Below, piece by piece: positions 7,319 to 15,668 of a DNA stretch of 36,369 nucleotides. A program made the translations under genes and the position numbers. Origin of the DNA: Comamonadaceae bacterium (lineage in GTDB: Bacteria > Pseudomonadota > Gammaproteobacteria > Burkholderiales > Burkholderiaceae_C). The notes below the pieces were generated by a model, which saw only the letters and a program-made list of their open reading frames with translations, was not told the DNA's origin and searched no databases. The first letter of the stretch is position 1; each line of letters starts with the position of its first letter. The stretch is from assembly GCA_015999985.1 (NCBI GenBank), contig JAECRA010000043.1:1-36369 (forward strand), given 5' to 3'.

Positions 7319-8611
7319 ATGAAATTCCCTTTTGCTGAACGTGCGGGGTCGCGCGTCGCTTCATCTACCGTCCCTTCGTCCAATTTCTCGCATTCCGATT
7401 CGATCGAAGGACTGTGGTCGCTGTGCCGTGAGTCGGCGCTCACCCCACTTCTGCTCAAAGGCCGATCGTTGCTACCGGTCGTGCAGGGCGGAATGGGAGT
7501 TGGGGTTTCGGCGGGTGGTTTGGCCGGCGCCGTGGCGCGGTTGGGCAGCGTGGGCACCATTTCTTCAGTCGATCTGAGGCGTTTGCACCCGGATCTCATG
7601 CAGCAGACGGGCCATCTCTTGAAAGAATCAGATGCTGCGGAACGTATCAACGCCGCGAACCTTCATGCCCTCAGGCGAGAGATAAGGCGAGCAAGAGCTT
7701 TGTCGGAAGGGAAGGGCGCGTTAGCGGTCAATGTCATGAAGGCGCTCAGCCAATATGAAGCCTATGTGCGGTGCGCCTTGGAAGAGGGCGTAGATGCGAT
7801 CGTGGTCGGAGCGGGCCTGCCACTGGATTTGCCGGAACTGGCCAAGGACCATCCGCACACGGCCTTGATTCCGATTTTGTCCGACGCGCGTGGTGTTCAA
7901 CTATTGGTTCGCAAATGGGAAAAGAAGGGCAGATTGCCTGACGCCATCGTGATCGAGCATCCGCGCCTGGCGGGCGGGCACCTGGGTGCCGCCAAGGTGG
8001 CCGACCTTCAAGATCCGCGCTTCGATTTTGAAAACGTCATTCCCCAGGCGCGTGAATTTTTCAAGAATGCGGGTATAGAGGGTCAAATTCCCCTTATCGC
8101 CGCAGGAGGTATCAGTTGCCTGGAGGATATTCAGCGCCTGCAAGCCCTGGGCGCAGCTGGGGTGCAACTGGGGACGGCGTTCGCCGTTACAAAGGAGTGC
8201 GATGCCGCGCCTGAGTTCAAGCGTGTGCTGGCACAGGCCCGCCCCGAAGATGTGGTGGAATTCATTAGCGTCGCAGGATTGCCGGCGCGGGCAGTGCGCA
8301 CACCCTGGCTGGAAAAGTACATTCGTATCGAATCGAAACTAAAAGCAGTTGCACATGTGAAAAAACAGTGCAACATGGCTTTCGATTGTTTGGCACACTG
8401 TGGCCTGCGCGACGGTGTTTCAAGCATGGGGCAGTTTTGTATCGATCAACAACTGGGCCACGCTTATACCGGAGAGACTGATAAAGGCCTGTTCTTTAGA
8501 GGTGCAGGGCAGTTGCCTTTCGGATCGCGAATTGCATCAGTGCAAGAATTAATGGTTTGGCTGCTGGGATCGATCATGCCAGCAGCGTTAACACCGGAGT
8601 GCATTACATGA
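7319..8611 (+). CDS. Nitronate monooxygenase / 2-nitropropane dioxygenase-like flavoprotein
   Basis: An FMN-dependent TIM-barrel protein of the nitronate monooxygenase family, 430 residues. Visible: the FMN-binding start VVQGGMGVGVSAGGLAGAVA (residues 54-71), the segment EHPRLAGGHLGA with the probable catalytic His221, and the phosphate-binding AAGGISCLEDIQRLQALGAAGVQLGTAF near 262-290. The C-terminal extension contains several cysteines (CNMAFDCLAHCG), longer than in the short fungal-type enzymes. In this family it could detoxify nitronates such as propionate-3-nitronate, but many members have other roles, so the substrate is open. Its stop codon overlaps the start of nrdJ in an ATGA, so the two are translated together. 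No ribosome binding site is visible before the ATG at 7319. Confidence 0.8.
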   Translation: MKFPFAERAGSRVASSTVPSSNFSHSDSIEGLWSLCRESALTPLLLKGRSLLPVVQGGMGVGVSAGGLAGAVARLGSVGTISSVDLRRLHPDLMQQTGHLLKESDAAERINAANLHALRREIRRARALSEGKGALAVNVMKALSQYEAYVRCALEEGVDAIVVGAGLPLDLPELAKDHPHTALIPILSDARGVQLLVRKWEKKGRLPDAIVIEHPRLAGGHLGAAKVADLQDPRFDFENVIPQAREFFKNAGIEGQIPLIAAGGISCLEDIQRLQALGAAGVQLGTAFAVTKECDAAPEFKRVLAQARPEDVVEFISVAGLPARAVRTPWLEKYIRIESKLKAVAHVKKQCNMAFDCLAHCGLRDGVSSMGQFCIDQQLGHAYTGETDKGLFFRGAGQLPFGSRIASVQELMVWLLGSIMPAALTPECIT

Positions 8612-11100
8612 AAAGAGACACCCTGCCCAAAACGCAGGCCCGTCTGGCAGTTCAACCCATCAGCCGTGATGTGTTGGCTGAAAAATACTATAAAGCTGGA
8701 GAAACCAGCCTTGAACAACTTTACGGCCGCGTCGCGCGCGCGCTGGCGTCAGTCGAGGCGCCCAAGCTGCGTGCCGAGTGGGAACAGAAATTCCTTTCAA
8801 ATCTGCATGCGGGTGCCATCGGCGCAGGTCGCATCATGAGTGCGGCGGGCACGGATATCCAGGCCACGCTGATCAATTGCTTCGTACAGCCGGTGGGTGA
8901 TGCCATCCAGGGTACGGATGACGAAGGCTATCCCGGCATCTACGAAGCTCTGCGCGAAGCCGCAGAAACCATGCGCCGAGGCGGTGGCGTAGGCTATGAC
9001 TTCAGCCGAATTCGCCCCAAAGGTGCCTATGTCAAGGGCACGGCGAGCATGGCCAGTGGACCGTGCAGCTACATGAACGTGTTCGACCAGTCGTGCTCCA
9101 CTGTGGAAAGCGCGGGTGCTCGCCGCGGCGCCCAGATGGGTGTGCTGCGCATCGACCATCCAGATGTCATGGAGTTCATTACCGCCAAGCGTACGCCGGG
9201 TCGCTGGAATAATTTCAACGTGTCGGTCGGCGTGACTGATGCTTTCATGAATGCTGTCAGGGATGGCAGTTCCTGGGATCTGGTCCATAAGGCCTTGCCC
9301 GGCAAAAAGCTGATAGAAGAAGGCGCGAAGCAGCGTGCTGATGGTCAATGGGTCTATCAATCATTGCCCGCGCGCGAGTTGTGGGAAACCATCATGAAGT
9401 CGACTTACGACTTCGCTGAACCGGGTATCTTGTTTCTTGACCAGATCCGCCGAGACAACAACCTTAATTATTGCGAGCGCATCGAGGCGACCAATCCTTG
9501 CGGCGAGCAGCCTCTTCCGCCTTATGGCTGCTGTGACCTCGGTCCCATCATTCTCACCAATTTCGTCCGTCATCCGTTTGGTGACGGTGGTGAACCTGCC
9601 TTCGATTTCGAAGAGTTCGACAAGGTGGTGGCCGTTCAGACCCGCGCGCTCGACAACGTGCTCGACGTCACCTTCTGGCCGCTTGAGCAGCAGCGATCCG
9701 AAAGTGCCGCCAAGCGCCGGATCGGTGTGGGCTTTACGGGCCTGGGCAACGCGCTGACGATGCTTAAGCTGCGCTATGACCAGCCAGCAGGCCGGGACAT
9801 GGCCACCGCGATCGCGCGCCGCATGCGTGATGCCGCCTACCGTGCGTCGGTAGCGCTTGCCCAGGAAAAAGGCGCATTTCCCAAGTTCAATGTTGAGGGC
9901 TACCTGGCCCAAGGCACCTTTGCCAGCCGGCTACCGGAGGACATCCAGGCCAGCATCCGCAAGCACGGTATTCGCAACAGCCACTTGCTCTCGATTGCGC
10001 CTACCGGTACGGTGAGCCTGGCCTTTGCGGACAACGCCAGCAACGGTATTGAGCCCGCGTTCAGCTGGGCTTATACGCGCAACAAGCGTGAAGCCGACGG
10101 CAGCCGAAGCCAATATACGGTTGAAGACCACTCCTACCGGCTCTACAAGGCTCTCCACGCGACGGGCGATGCGTCTGATTCCAACGTCGTAAAGTTGCCT
10201 GACTACTTTGTCAGCGCACTGGAAATGACCGCTGCGGGCCATGTGGACATGATGCAGGCGGTGCAACCGTTTATTGACACCAGCATCAGCAAGACGGTCA
10301 ATATTCCGGAAGACTACCCTTACGAGGACTTCAAGAATCTCTACCATCAAGCTTGGGAAGCCGGCCTGAAAGGCCTGGCCACTTACCGCCCCAACAGTAT
10401 TCTGGGCGCTGTGCTGGAAGCCACACCAGTAGCCAAAGAGGTCAGCAAACCCGAGACGCCAGCGGCCGCAGCACCGGTGCAAGCGACAGTTGATCCGATG
10501 CGCTCGGTGATCGAGAAGCGCCCTGCAGGAGGCTTGCCCGCTGTAACAGAGAAAATTGAGTACTGGACCAGCGAAGGCCAGCAGCGCCTGTACCTGATCG
10601 TTTCGTTCCTGCCCGTTGCTCTGCCCGAAGGTCGGAGCGTGGACCGTGCCATCGAGTTCTTCATGCCCGTGGGGCAAAGCGGTGAATCACAGCAATGGAT
10701 CACTGCCACCATGCGCATGCTTAGCCTGGCGGCACGGGGTGGCTTCCTGGAGCGCGCGCTGTCTGACATGCGCAAGGTCAGTTGGGACAGAGGGCCAGTG
10801 CGCCTGGGCACCTACGAAAAACCTGACGGCACGCACGTCCCCCTCTGGCACGACAGCGAAGTGGCAGCCATCGGTTATGCCATTGAGAACCTGATCGCTC
10901 GCCGTGCTTTAGCGGCACAAGGCTCGTTGTTCGATACTGAAGATCTGCCTGCTACCGAGCCCAAGCTGGAGGCGGCAGCGCTGGTGTCTCCTACCGCGAT
11001 GGCGGGCAAGAAATGCACCGAGTGCGGCGCCCATGCCATGATCCGCAAGGACGGGTGCGACTACTGCACGCAGTGTGGATTTCTAGGAAGCTGTGGCTAG
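8608..11100 (+). CDS. nrdJ: Class II (adenosylcobalamin-dependent) ribonucleoside-diphosphate reductase
   Basis: Makes deoxyribonucleotides without oxygen or a diiron cofactor, using coenzyme B12. Seen: the redox cysteine in LINCFVQP (Cys91), the glycine-rich segment MRRGGGVGYDFSRIRPKG, the active-site NPCGEQ loop (about 296-301, with the thiyl-radical cysteine), SIAPTGTVSLAF near 462 and a C-terminal zinc-ribbon-like tail with Cys803-x2-Cys806 and Cys-x2-Cys near the end, which should pass electrons from thioredoxin. At 830 residues it is complete. An upstream in-frame ATG at 8557 lies inside the preceding gene; ATG 8608 is chosen because GGAG lies nine bases before it and it forms an ATGA overlap with the nitronate monooxygenase stop. 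I found no recognisable cobalamin riboswitch. A strong terminator follows. Confidence 0.95.
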   Translation: MKRDTLPKTQARLAVQPISRDVLAEKYYKAGETSLEQLYGRVARALASVEAPKLRAEWEQKFLSNLHAGAIGAGRIMSAAGTDIQATLINCFVQPVGDAIQGTDDEGYPGIYEALREAAETMRRGGGVGYDFSRIRPKGAYVKGTASMASGPCSYMNVFDQSCSTVESAGARRGAQMGVLRIDHPDVMEFITAKRTPGRWNNFNVSVGVTDAFMNAVRDGSSWDLVHKALPGKKLIEEGAKQRADGQWVYQSLPARELWETIMKSTYDFAEPGILFLDQIRRDNNLNYCERIEATNPCGEQPLPPYGCCDLGPIILTNFVRHPFGDGGEPAFDFEEFDKVVAVQTRALDNVLDVTFWPLEQQRSESAAKRRIGVGFTGLGNALTMLKLRYDQPAGRDMATAIARRMRDAAYRASVALAQEKGAFPKFNVEGYLAQGTFASRLPEDIQASIRKHGIRNSHLLSIAPTGTVSLAFADNASNGIEPAFSWAYTRNKREADGSRSQYTVEDHSYRLYKALHATGDASDSNVVKLPDYFVSALEMTAAGHVDMMQAVQPFIDTSISKTVNIPEDYPYEDFKNLYHQAWEAGLKGLATYRPNSILGAVLEATPVAKEVSKPETPAAAAPVQATVDPMRSVIEKRPAGGLPAVTEKIEYWTSEGQQRLYLIVSFLPVALPEGRSVDRAIEFFMPVGQSGESQQWITATMRMLSLAARGGFLERALSDMRKVSWDRGPVRLGTYEKPDGTHVPLWHDSEVAAIGYAIENLIARRALAAQGSLFDTEDLPATEPKLEAAALVSPTAMAGKKCTECGAHAMIRKDGCDYCTQCGFLGSCG

Positions 11101-11172
11101 AGGCTCCTAGGAATGCAGCCGGCAGTTCAGCCGGCGCTTCAACTCCCACAGCGTCCGGGAACTTGAGCCCAA

Positions 11173-11221
11173 GGCGAACCTTCAACCCTTGCGAGAAAGG
11201 TTGAAGGTTCGCCATTTTTTT
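11173..11221 (+). terminator. Intrinsic terminator of nrdJ, overlapping the 3' end of the LysR-Bug gene
   Basis: A perfect 15-bp stem: GGCGAACCTTCAACC (11173-11187) pairs with GGTTGAAGGTTCGCC (11199-11213) across an 11-base loop, followed by A and a run of eight T on the plus strand. The other strand has no T run, so it acts on nrdJ transcripts. The whole stem is also coding sequence or stop codon for the convergent gene (last residues TFNLSRKG). Confidence 0.9.
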
Positions 11222-12963
11222 TGCTCTGCCCGAATGAACTCTGCGTAGAACGGCCCGCTGCGCATGTCGGGTTTGACACCTAATTTTTCAAACTGCTCGG
11301 CAATTTCAGTCGATCGAAGAACATCGGCGACGGCGCCCGAAAGATGGGTGAGCGCCTGGGCGGGTAATGACGCCGGCGCAATCAGCCCGTAGCCACCATC
11401 TGTGTCCAGGCCCTGCAAGCCGAGTTCTCCGGCGCAAGGCACGTCAGGCAACAGGGGGCATCGCTCGTTGCCTGCGACCAGGATGGCGTTTCCTTTCTGG
11501 CTTTGGATGAGCGGCAGCACACCAATGGGCTCCCCAAACACCAGGTCCACCTTGCCGCGCGCGATGTCGCGAACTGCGGGTGAAAGCCCGTCGTAGTGTT
11601 CTACCTGCAAGGAGATGTGGGCCAATTCCTGAAGCAACTCGGCGAGTACGCGGCTGCTACCGTGCCCCGCTGCGGCGATACGCAAACCGCGTGGATGCAA
11701 GCGGGCTTGCGCGAACATTTCCTTGAGGTTGGACACCGGCAGGTGCTTACCTGCAACCAGCACCGAAGGCACCCGAACCAGGCCGCTCAGGAACGTGAGG
11801 TCCTTGAATACGTCAACGAAGCCTTGCGTCTGCCCACCTCCAGTGAAAACGGTTGCTCCATTGCCGGCGATGCCTATCGTGTAGCCATCCGCCTCGGAGC
11901 GCGTCAATTCATGGACTCCTTGCGCCCCTCCCATGCCGACGGTATTTTTGACAACGACCCTTTGGCGTAGGTGCCGAGAAAGGATCTCTCCAAACATGCG
12001 TCCGTACTGGTCAACGGGGCCGCCTTCCGGAAAGGGGATGAGTAGCGTGAGCGGGCGTTCCCACTCTAAATCGTCGGTCCCTGAAACTCGCTTGAGAATC
12101 AGATCATGCAGCTTCTGGGCAGGATCCGACATGGGGATACCCTTGCGCCTTATCAGCACAATGTCTCTCACCGGAGACGGATCCAGCTCTATTGCCATGA
12201 GAGACAGTTGGTCAGGCATCGGCAAACGGCTGGCCGGCAGTATGGCAACGCCCAAGCCTTCGGCCACCATCTCCATGGCAGTGGCGGCCAGCGTGACCTC
12301 TTGTGCGTTTTCCACCGCCACGCCATGACCTAGCAGAAGGCTATTCAAACCCGAACGCCCGCCAAGAGCAGTGGCCAGGAGGATCAGCCGCTCCAGCCGC
12401 AGTTGAGCGAGTTCGACCACCTTCCTGCGTGCAAACGGATGATCAGTACGGCAGATCAGCATGAACTGATCTCGGAGCAATCGGGTTTGAATCAAATCCG
12501 TGATTCGATCATCGCCTACTGCAAGGCCGAACTCCACGGCACCTCTGCGGACGCTTTCTATGGCCGCAGGCTGCGGCTGTTCCCGCAGCTGAACCTGAAG
12601 TTCCGGGTATCGCCTGGCCGCTTCCGCCAAGCATTGGGACAAAAGGCGTCCAGACAGATGAGGGGTCGAGGCCATTTGAATGACCTTTTGCGAAGCCGCG
12701 CCTGCCGATCGCGCTTGCTCCAGAACCGATTCCAGTCTGTCGAGCGCATCTCTCAGGGGGCTTATCAAGCTCTCGCCTGCTGGCGTCAGGCGGACGTGCC
12801 TGGTGGAGCGCTCAAGCAGTTGCGTTCCTATGGACTCCTCAACCGCTCTCACACCCTGGCTCACCGCAGACTGCGACAGCCCAATGGCATGAGCTGCACC
12901 GCTGAAACTGCCGTGGTCAGCGACGGCTAAAAGAACTCGAAGCTGCCGAAGTGAGATGTGCAT
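11182..12963 (-). CDS. LysR regulator fused to a cytoplasmic Bug/TctC binding-protein domain
   Basis: One uninterrupted frame of 593 residues holds two complete proteins. Residues 1-60 are a LysR winged helix (LRQLRVLLAVADHGSFSGAA, then LSQSAVSQGVRAVEE); the linker helix runs to about 88 and the LysR effector domain spans about 92-293. After a short linker, residues 302-587 are a full Bug/TctC domain: PLTLLIPFPEGGPVDQYGRM (first ligand loop at 310-318), GMGGAQGVHELTRSEADGY, AAAGHGSSRVLAELL (second loop, 430-437), EHYDGLSPAVRDIARGKVDLVFG and the typical ending YAEFIRAEQKKWRTF. There is no signal peptide before the Bug part, and the DNA-binding head places it in the cytoplasm. It is divergent from an organic-acid operon that includes a normal secreted Bug protein. 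Role inferred: a regulator with two ligand-binding modules. Confidence 0.9.
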   Translation of the reverse strand: MHISLRQLRVLLAVADHGSFSGAAHAIGLSQSAVSQGVRAVEESIGTQLLERSTRHVRLTPAGESLISPLRDALDRLESVLEQARSAGAASQKVIQMASTPHLSGRLLSQCLAEAARRYPELQVQLREQPQPAAIESVRRGAVEFGLAVGDDRITDLIQTRLLRDQFMLICRTDHPFARRKVVELAQLRLERLILLATALGGRSGLNSLLLGHGVAVENAQEVTLAATAMEMVAEGLGVAILPASRLPMPDQLSLMAIELDPSPVRDIVLIRRKGIPMSDPAQKLHDLILKRVSGTDDLEWERPLTLLIPFPEGGPVDQYGRMFGEILSRHLRQRVVVKNTVGMGGAQGVHELTRSEADGYTIGIAGNGATVFTGGGQTQGFVDVFKDLTFLSGLVRVPSVLVAGKHLPVSNLKEMFAQARLHPRGLRIAAAGHGSSRVLAELLQELAHISLQVEHYDGLSPAVRDIARGKVDLVFGEPIGVLPLIQSQKGNAILVAGNERCPLLPDVPCAGELGLQGLDTDGGYGLIAPASLPAQALTHLSGAVADVLRSTEIAEQFEKLGVKPDMRSGPFYAEFIRAEQKKWRTFNLSRKG

Positions 12964-12970
12964 GATTTAT

Positions 12971-12990
12971 TAGATTAAGTGATAAGTCTA
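12971..12990. promoter_or_regulatory. Candidate LysR-type operator between the divergent genes
   Basis: TAGATTAAGTGATAAGTCTA is an imperfect inverted repeat (outer TAGA/TCTA arms exact) of the size and AT-rich character of LysR T-N11-A boxes. It lies seven bases from the start of the fusion gene and about 80 bp before the enzyme operon, as expected for a regulator that represses itself and activates its divergent target. The assignment is by position and symmetry only. Confidence 0.35.
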
Positions 12991-13068
12991 TCTCTATTTC
13001 GCGTTTTTCAAGCAGCGAACGCGGCGCTCTAATTCCACCATTGCGCATCTCACAGAACAAAAACCACG

Positions 13069-14082
13069 ATGAATGACAAAAGACCCCGTATCTGCGTTCT
13101 TGGTGCTGGTGCCATTGGCGGCTATCTAGGTATCAACCTTGCGAAATCAGGCGCGCACGTCAGCGTGCTTTCACGCGGCAGCACGCTCGACGTGGTGCGC
13201 GCATCAGGCTGGACGCTGAAAAGCGGGAATGAGAGTTGGACGGTGCCCGTGGATGCGGTGGATGCCGAGGATCGCGAGGCACTCGTTGGCCTGGGCCCGC
13301 AAGATGTCGTGATCATTGCGGTGAAAGCCCAAGCCTTGGCGGACGTCGCCCATCTCATACCACCCCTGGTGGGCCCGGACACCATCATCGTGCCCGCGCT
13401 CAACGGGATTCCCTGGTGGTTCACGCATGGGTTGAAGGACCCGGTGCTGGCCCAGCCGCTCAACACTCTTGACCCGCAGGGGCATCTGTCGGCGACGATC
13501 CCTTCCGGCCAGGTGCTGGGAGCGGTTATTTACCCCGCATGCTCGACACCGGCCCCCGGCGTCGTGCGGCACGCTTCCGGTACTCGGCTGGTTTTCGGAG
13601 AAGTGTCTGGCGCCCCCTCGACTTCCCGGCTCACCGGCTGGGTAGATCTTTTGCGGCAGTCAGGGCTCGATGCGGTTGCCTCATCCGATATTCGTGCCGA
13701 GGTCTGGACCAAACTTCTGGGCAATGCATGCTTTAACCCCGTGAGCGTGTTGGCCGGCTGTTCCACTGACCAGCTCATAGATAACCCCGCCATCTTCGAG
13801 CTGTTCTGCTCCTTGATGGAAGAAACCCTTGCAATCGGCCGGGCGCTGGGCATTTCACTCGATGTGACGCCTTCCGCACGCATTGCAATCACCCGGAAGC
13901 TGGGGCATGTGAAGACCTCCATGTTGCAGGACATGGAAGCGGGTAAGTCCCTGGAGGTTGAAGCCTTGATTGGCGCGGTGGTTGAGATTGCCAAGCGCTT
14001 GCAGGTCTCAGCTCCTCGCAGCGAATCTCTTTATGCACTCACCAAGATGCGCGCAAACGTGCTTGCACAGCAGGGCCATTAA
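13069..14082 (+). CDS. Ketopantoate reductase (ApbA/PanE)-family 2-oxo-acid reductase
   Basis: An NADPH-dependent reductase of the ketopantoate reductase family, 337 residues. Visible: the nucleotide-binding GAGAIGG (residues 12-18), the substrate-region LNGIP (Asn112) and the catalytic lysine with its partner asparagine in EVWTKLLGNACFNP (Lys215, Asn219). The C-terminal helical domain with MLQDMEAGKSLEVEALIG is typical. It is the first gene of an operon with a two-subunit Fe-S dehydratase and a Bug protein, so its substrate is more likely a catabolic 2-oxo or 2-hydroxy acid than ketopantoate. Whether it reduces or oxidises in vivo is not visible. The dehydratase alpha gene starts five bases after the stop. 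Confidence 0.85.
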   Translation: MNDKRPRICVLGAGAIGGYLGINLAKSGAHVSVLSRGSTLDVVRASGWTLKSGNESWTVPVDAVDAEDREALVGLGPQDVVIIAVKAQALADVAHLIPPLVGPDTIIVPALNGIPWWFTHGLKDPVLAQPLNTLDPQGHLSATIPSGQVLGAVIYPACSTPAPGVVRHASGTRLVFGEVSGAPSTSRLTGWVDLLRQSGLDAVASSDIRAEVWTKLLGNACFNPVSVLAGCSTDQLIDNPAIFELFCSLMEETLAIGRALGISLDVTPSARIAITRKLGHVKTSMLQDMEAGKSLEVEALIGAVVEIAKRLQVSAPRSESLYALTKMRANVLAQQGH

Positions 14083-14087
14083 AAATC

Positions 14088-14957
14088 ATGTCAATCTCAC
14101 CTGAACTCATCAAGACCGTGACGGCCGAGTTGTACGACCGTTCACTCCGGGGCGTACCCAAGGACACGCAGCAGGCCCTGCAAGCTGCGGCACTCAGCGA
14201 CTCGAGCGAAACAGCTCGCCACACCTTGCGCATCATGCTGCAGAGCGCGGAGACCGCAGAGCGAACCGGTCACTTTGTCTGCTCGGACGCGGGCGTTCCT
14301 GTGTACTTCGCGCGGGTCGGAACCCAGGCGCGATTCAGCGGCGATGTGCGCCAAGCTATCCAGGACGGCTTTGCCGAGCTGGTGGAACGCATCCAGCCAC
14401 CGCTTCTTCCCCATGTCACAAATCCCCTGACCCTGGAGCGTGGCTATGCCGGCAAGGGGATGCCCATCACCACCTTCGATATGGTCGACGGCAGCGATTG
14501 CCTGGACATCACCTGCAGCCCCAAAGCCTTGGGTTCTGGTCGCTGGGCCGCCTTGGAGATTTTCAGCTTTCCTGATCTGGCCACGATTGAGCGGTTTGTC
14601 ATGGAGACGGTGATGAAGGCGGGATCGCAACATTGCCCTCCCGTGGTCATTGGCGTGGGCATTGGCGGCAGCTTTGACTATGCAGCCAAGATGGCCAAGG
14701 AGGCCACACTGCGGCCTATCTCCGAGCCCCACCCGGAGCCGATGGTGGCAGCCATGGAGCAGCGGCTCAATGCGGCGGTCAACAAGACTGGTTTTGGCCC
14801 TATGGGCACAGGCGGAAGCACCACGGCGATGGCAGTCCATGTTGAATATGCGGCAGGCCATGGATTTACGCCGGTGGCGGTGGCTTTCAACTGCTGGATC
14901 AACCGGCGGACACGGGCGCGCATCTACAACGACGGGCGAGTGGAGATTGTCGAATGA
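14088..14957 (+). CDS. Class I fumarase / tartrate-dehydratase-like Fe-S hydro-lyase, alpha subunit
   Basis: The alpha subunit of an oxygen-sensitive [4Fe-4S] hydro-lyase that adds or removes water from a hydroxy-dicarboxylate. Three cysteines at the family positions should hold the cluster: Cys65 (FVCSDAGVPVYF), Cys183 (HCPPVVIGVGIGG) and Cys269 (AFNCWIN). FGPMGTGGSTTAMAVHVE matches the family's G-P-Q-G-x-G-G loop. Two signatures differ from ordinary fumarase and tartrate dehydratase: CSDAG where C-Q-D-T-G is usual, and ALGSGRW near 147-153 where a G-G-G-S-E-N-type loop is expected. These changes are in active-site regions, so the substrate may not be fumarate or tartrate. The beta subunit overlaps its stop codon by four bases. 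At 289 residues it is of the separate-subunit type. Confidence 0.85.
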   Translation: MSISPELIKTVTAELYDRSLRGVPKDTQQALQAAALSDSSETARHTLRIMLQSAETAERTGHFVCSDAGVPVYFARVGTQARFSGDVRQAIQDGFAELVERIQPPLLPHVTNPLTLERGYAGKGMPITTFDMVDGSDCLDITCSPKALGSGRWAALEIFSFPDLATIERFVMETVMKAGSQHCPPVVIGVGIGGSFDYAAKMAKEATLRPISEPHPEPMVAAMEQRLNAAVNKTGFGPMGTGGSTTAMAVHVEYAAGHGFTPVAVAFNCWINRRTRARIYNDGRVEIVE

Positions 14958-15589
14958 GCATCACAACACACCGTATGCAGTTTCCTCTGTCGCGCGAAGA
15001 TGCTCTTCGGCTTCGTGCAGGCGATCAGGTCATTCTTGATGGCGAGATTGTGATCACAGCCGGTCTGCCCACTCATCAGCGCTTGATTGCGGCCTTGGGA
15101 GGCGCTGAGCCTTTGCCTATGGACCTGGCAGACCAAAGTCTGTTTCATCTTGGCAGCTACAGCAAGGAAGTTGGCGGCAAGTTCGAGATCGAATACATGA
15201 ACCCTACGACCAGCACTCGCTTCAATCCGTACATGCCTACCCTGATACGTGAACTACGGCTTCATGCGGTAGGTGGCAAGGGCGGGCTCGACAGTGCCTG
15301 CGCGCAGGCACTGCGTGAAGTCGGCGGCGTTTATTTGTCTTTCCTCGGCGGTGGGTGCGCGCTCTTGTCTGCTGCAGTCAAGGAAGTGATTCAGGTGGGC
15401 TGGCCGGACATGCTGATCCACTACAGGCTCGTGCGCCTTCGCGTCGAAGGTCTGGGCCCCGTGACGGTTGGGATTGATGCTCATGGCAATAGCTGCTACG
15501 ACACAGCACGTGAGCAGGCAAGAGACAAGTTCGAAGACATCATGAATGAGCTTGCGGTGGCTCGTGCGCAGGCCCCGCAAGCTTTCTGA
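14954..15589 (+). CDS. Class I fumarase / tartrate-dehydratase-like hydro-lyase, beta subunit
   Basis: The partner of the preceding alpha subunit and, in this family, contributor to substrate binding. Visible motifs: NPTTSTRFNPYM (83-94, usually G-P-T-T-S-x-R-M), VGGKGGL (106-112, usually I-G-K-G-G) and LGGGCALLSAAVKEV (131-145). In the N-terminal region TAGLPTHQRL (residues 35-44) replaces the usual R-D-x-A-H-x-R segment and keeps only the histidine (His41) and arginine, another sign of altered substrate choice. Length 211 is normal. The ATG lies in an ATGA overlap with the alpha stop, so equal amounts of the subunits should be made. Confidence 0.85.
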   Translation: MSITTHRMQFPLSREDALRLRAGDQVILDGEIVITAGLPTHQRLIAALGGAEPLPMDLADQSLFHLGSYSKEVGGKFEIEYMNPTTSTRFNPYMPTLIRELRLHAVGGKGGLDSACAQALREVGGVYLSFLGGGCALLSAAVKEVIQVGWPDMLIHYRLVRLRVEGLGPVTVGIDAHGNSCYDTAREQARDKFEDIMNELAVARAQAPQAF

Positions 15590-15668
15590 CAAATTCGATT
15601 GGCGTCCGATTGACGTCCGATTTTCTGGATCGAGAACGTTTCTTTATAAAACCATAGGGGAGACCACA

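Noticed and set aside
12064..12105. That the LysR and Bug parts are two genes joined by a sequencing error
   Set aside because: The frame is open through the junction, no start with a ribosome binding site precedes the Bug part, and the Bug part lacks a signal peptide, which a separate gene would need. Only reads could exclude it fully.
14142..14861. 239-codon open frame opposite the dehydratase alpha gene
   Set aside because: Antisense shadow of a well-supported gene, with no recognisable motif or start signal.
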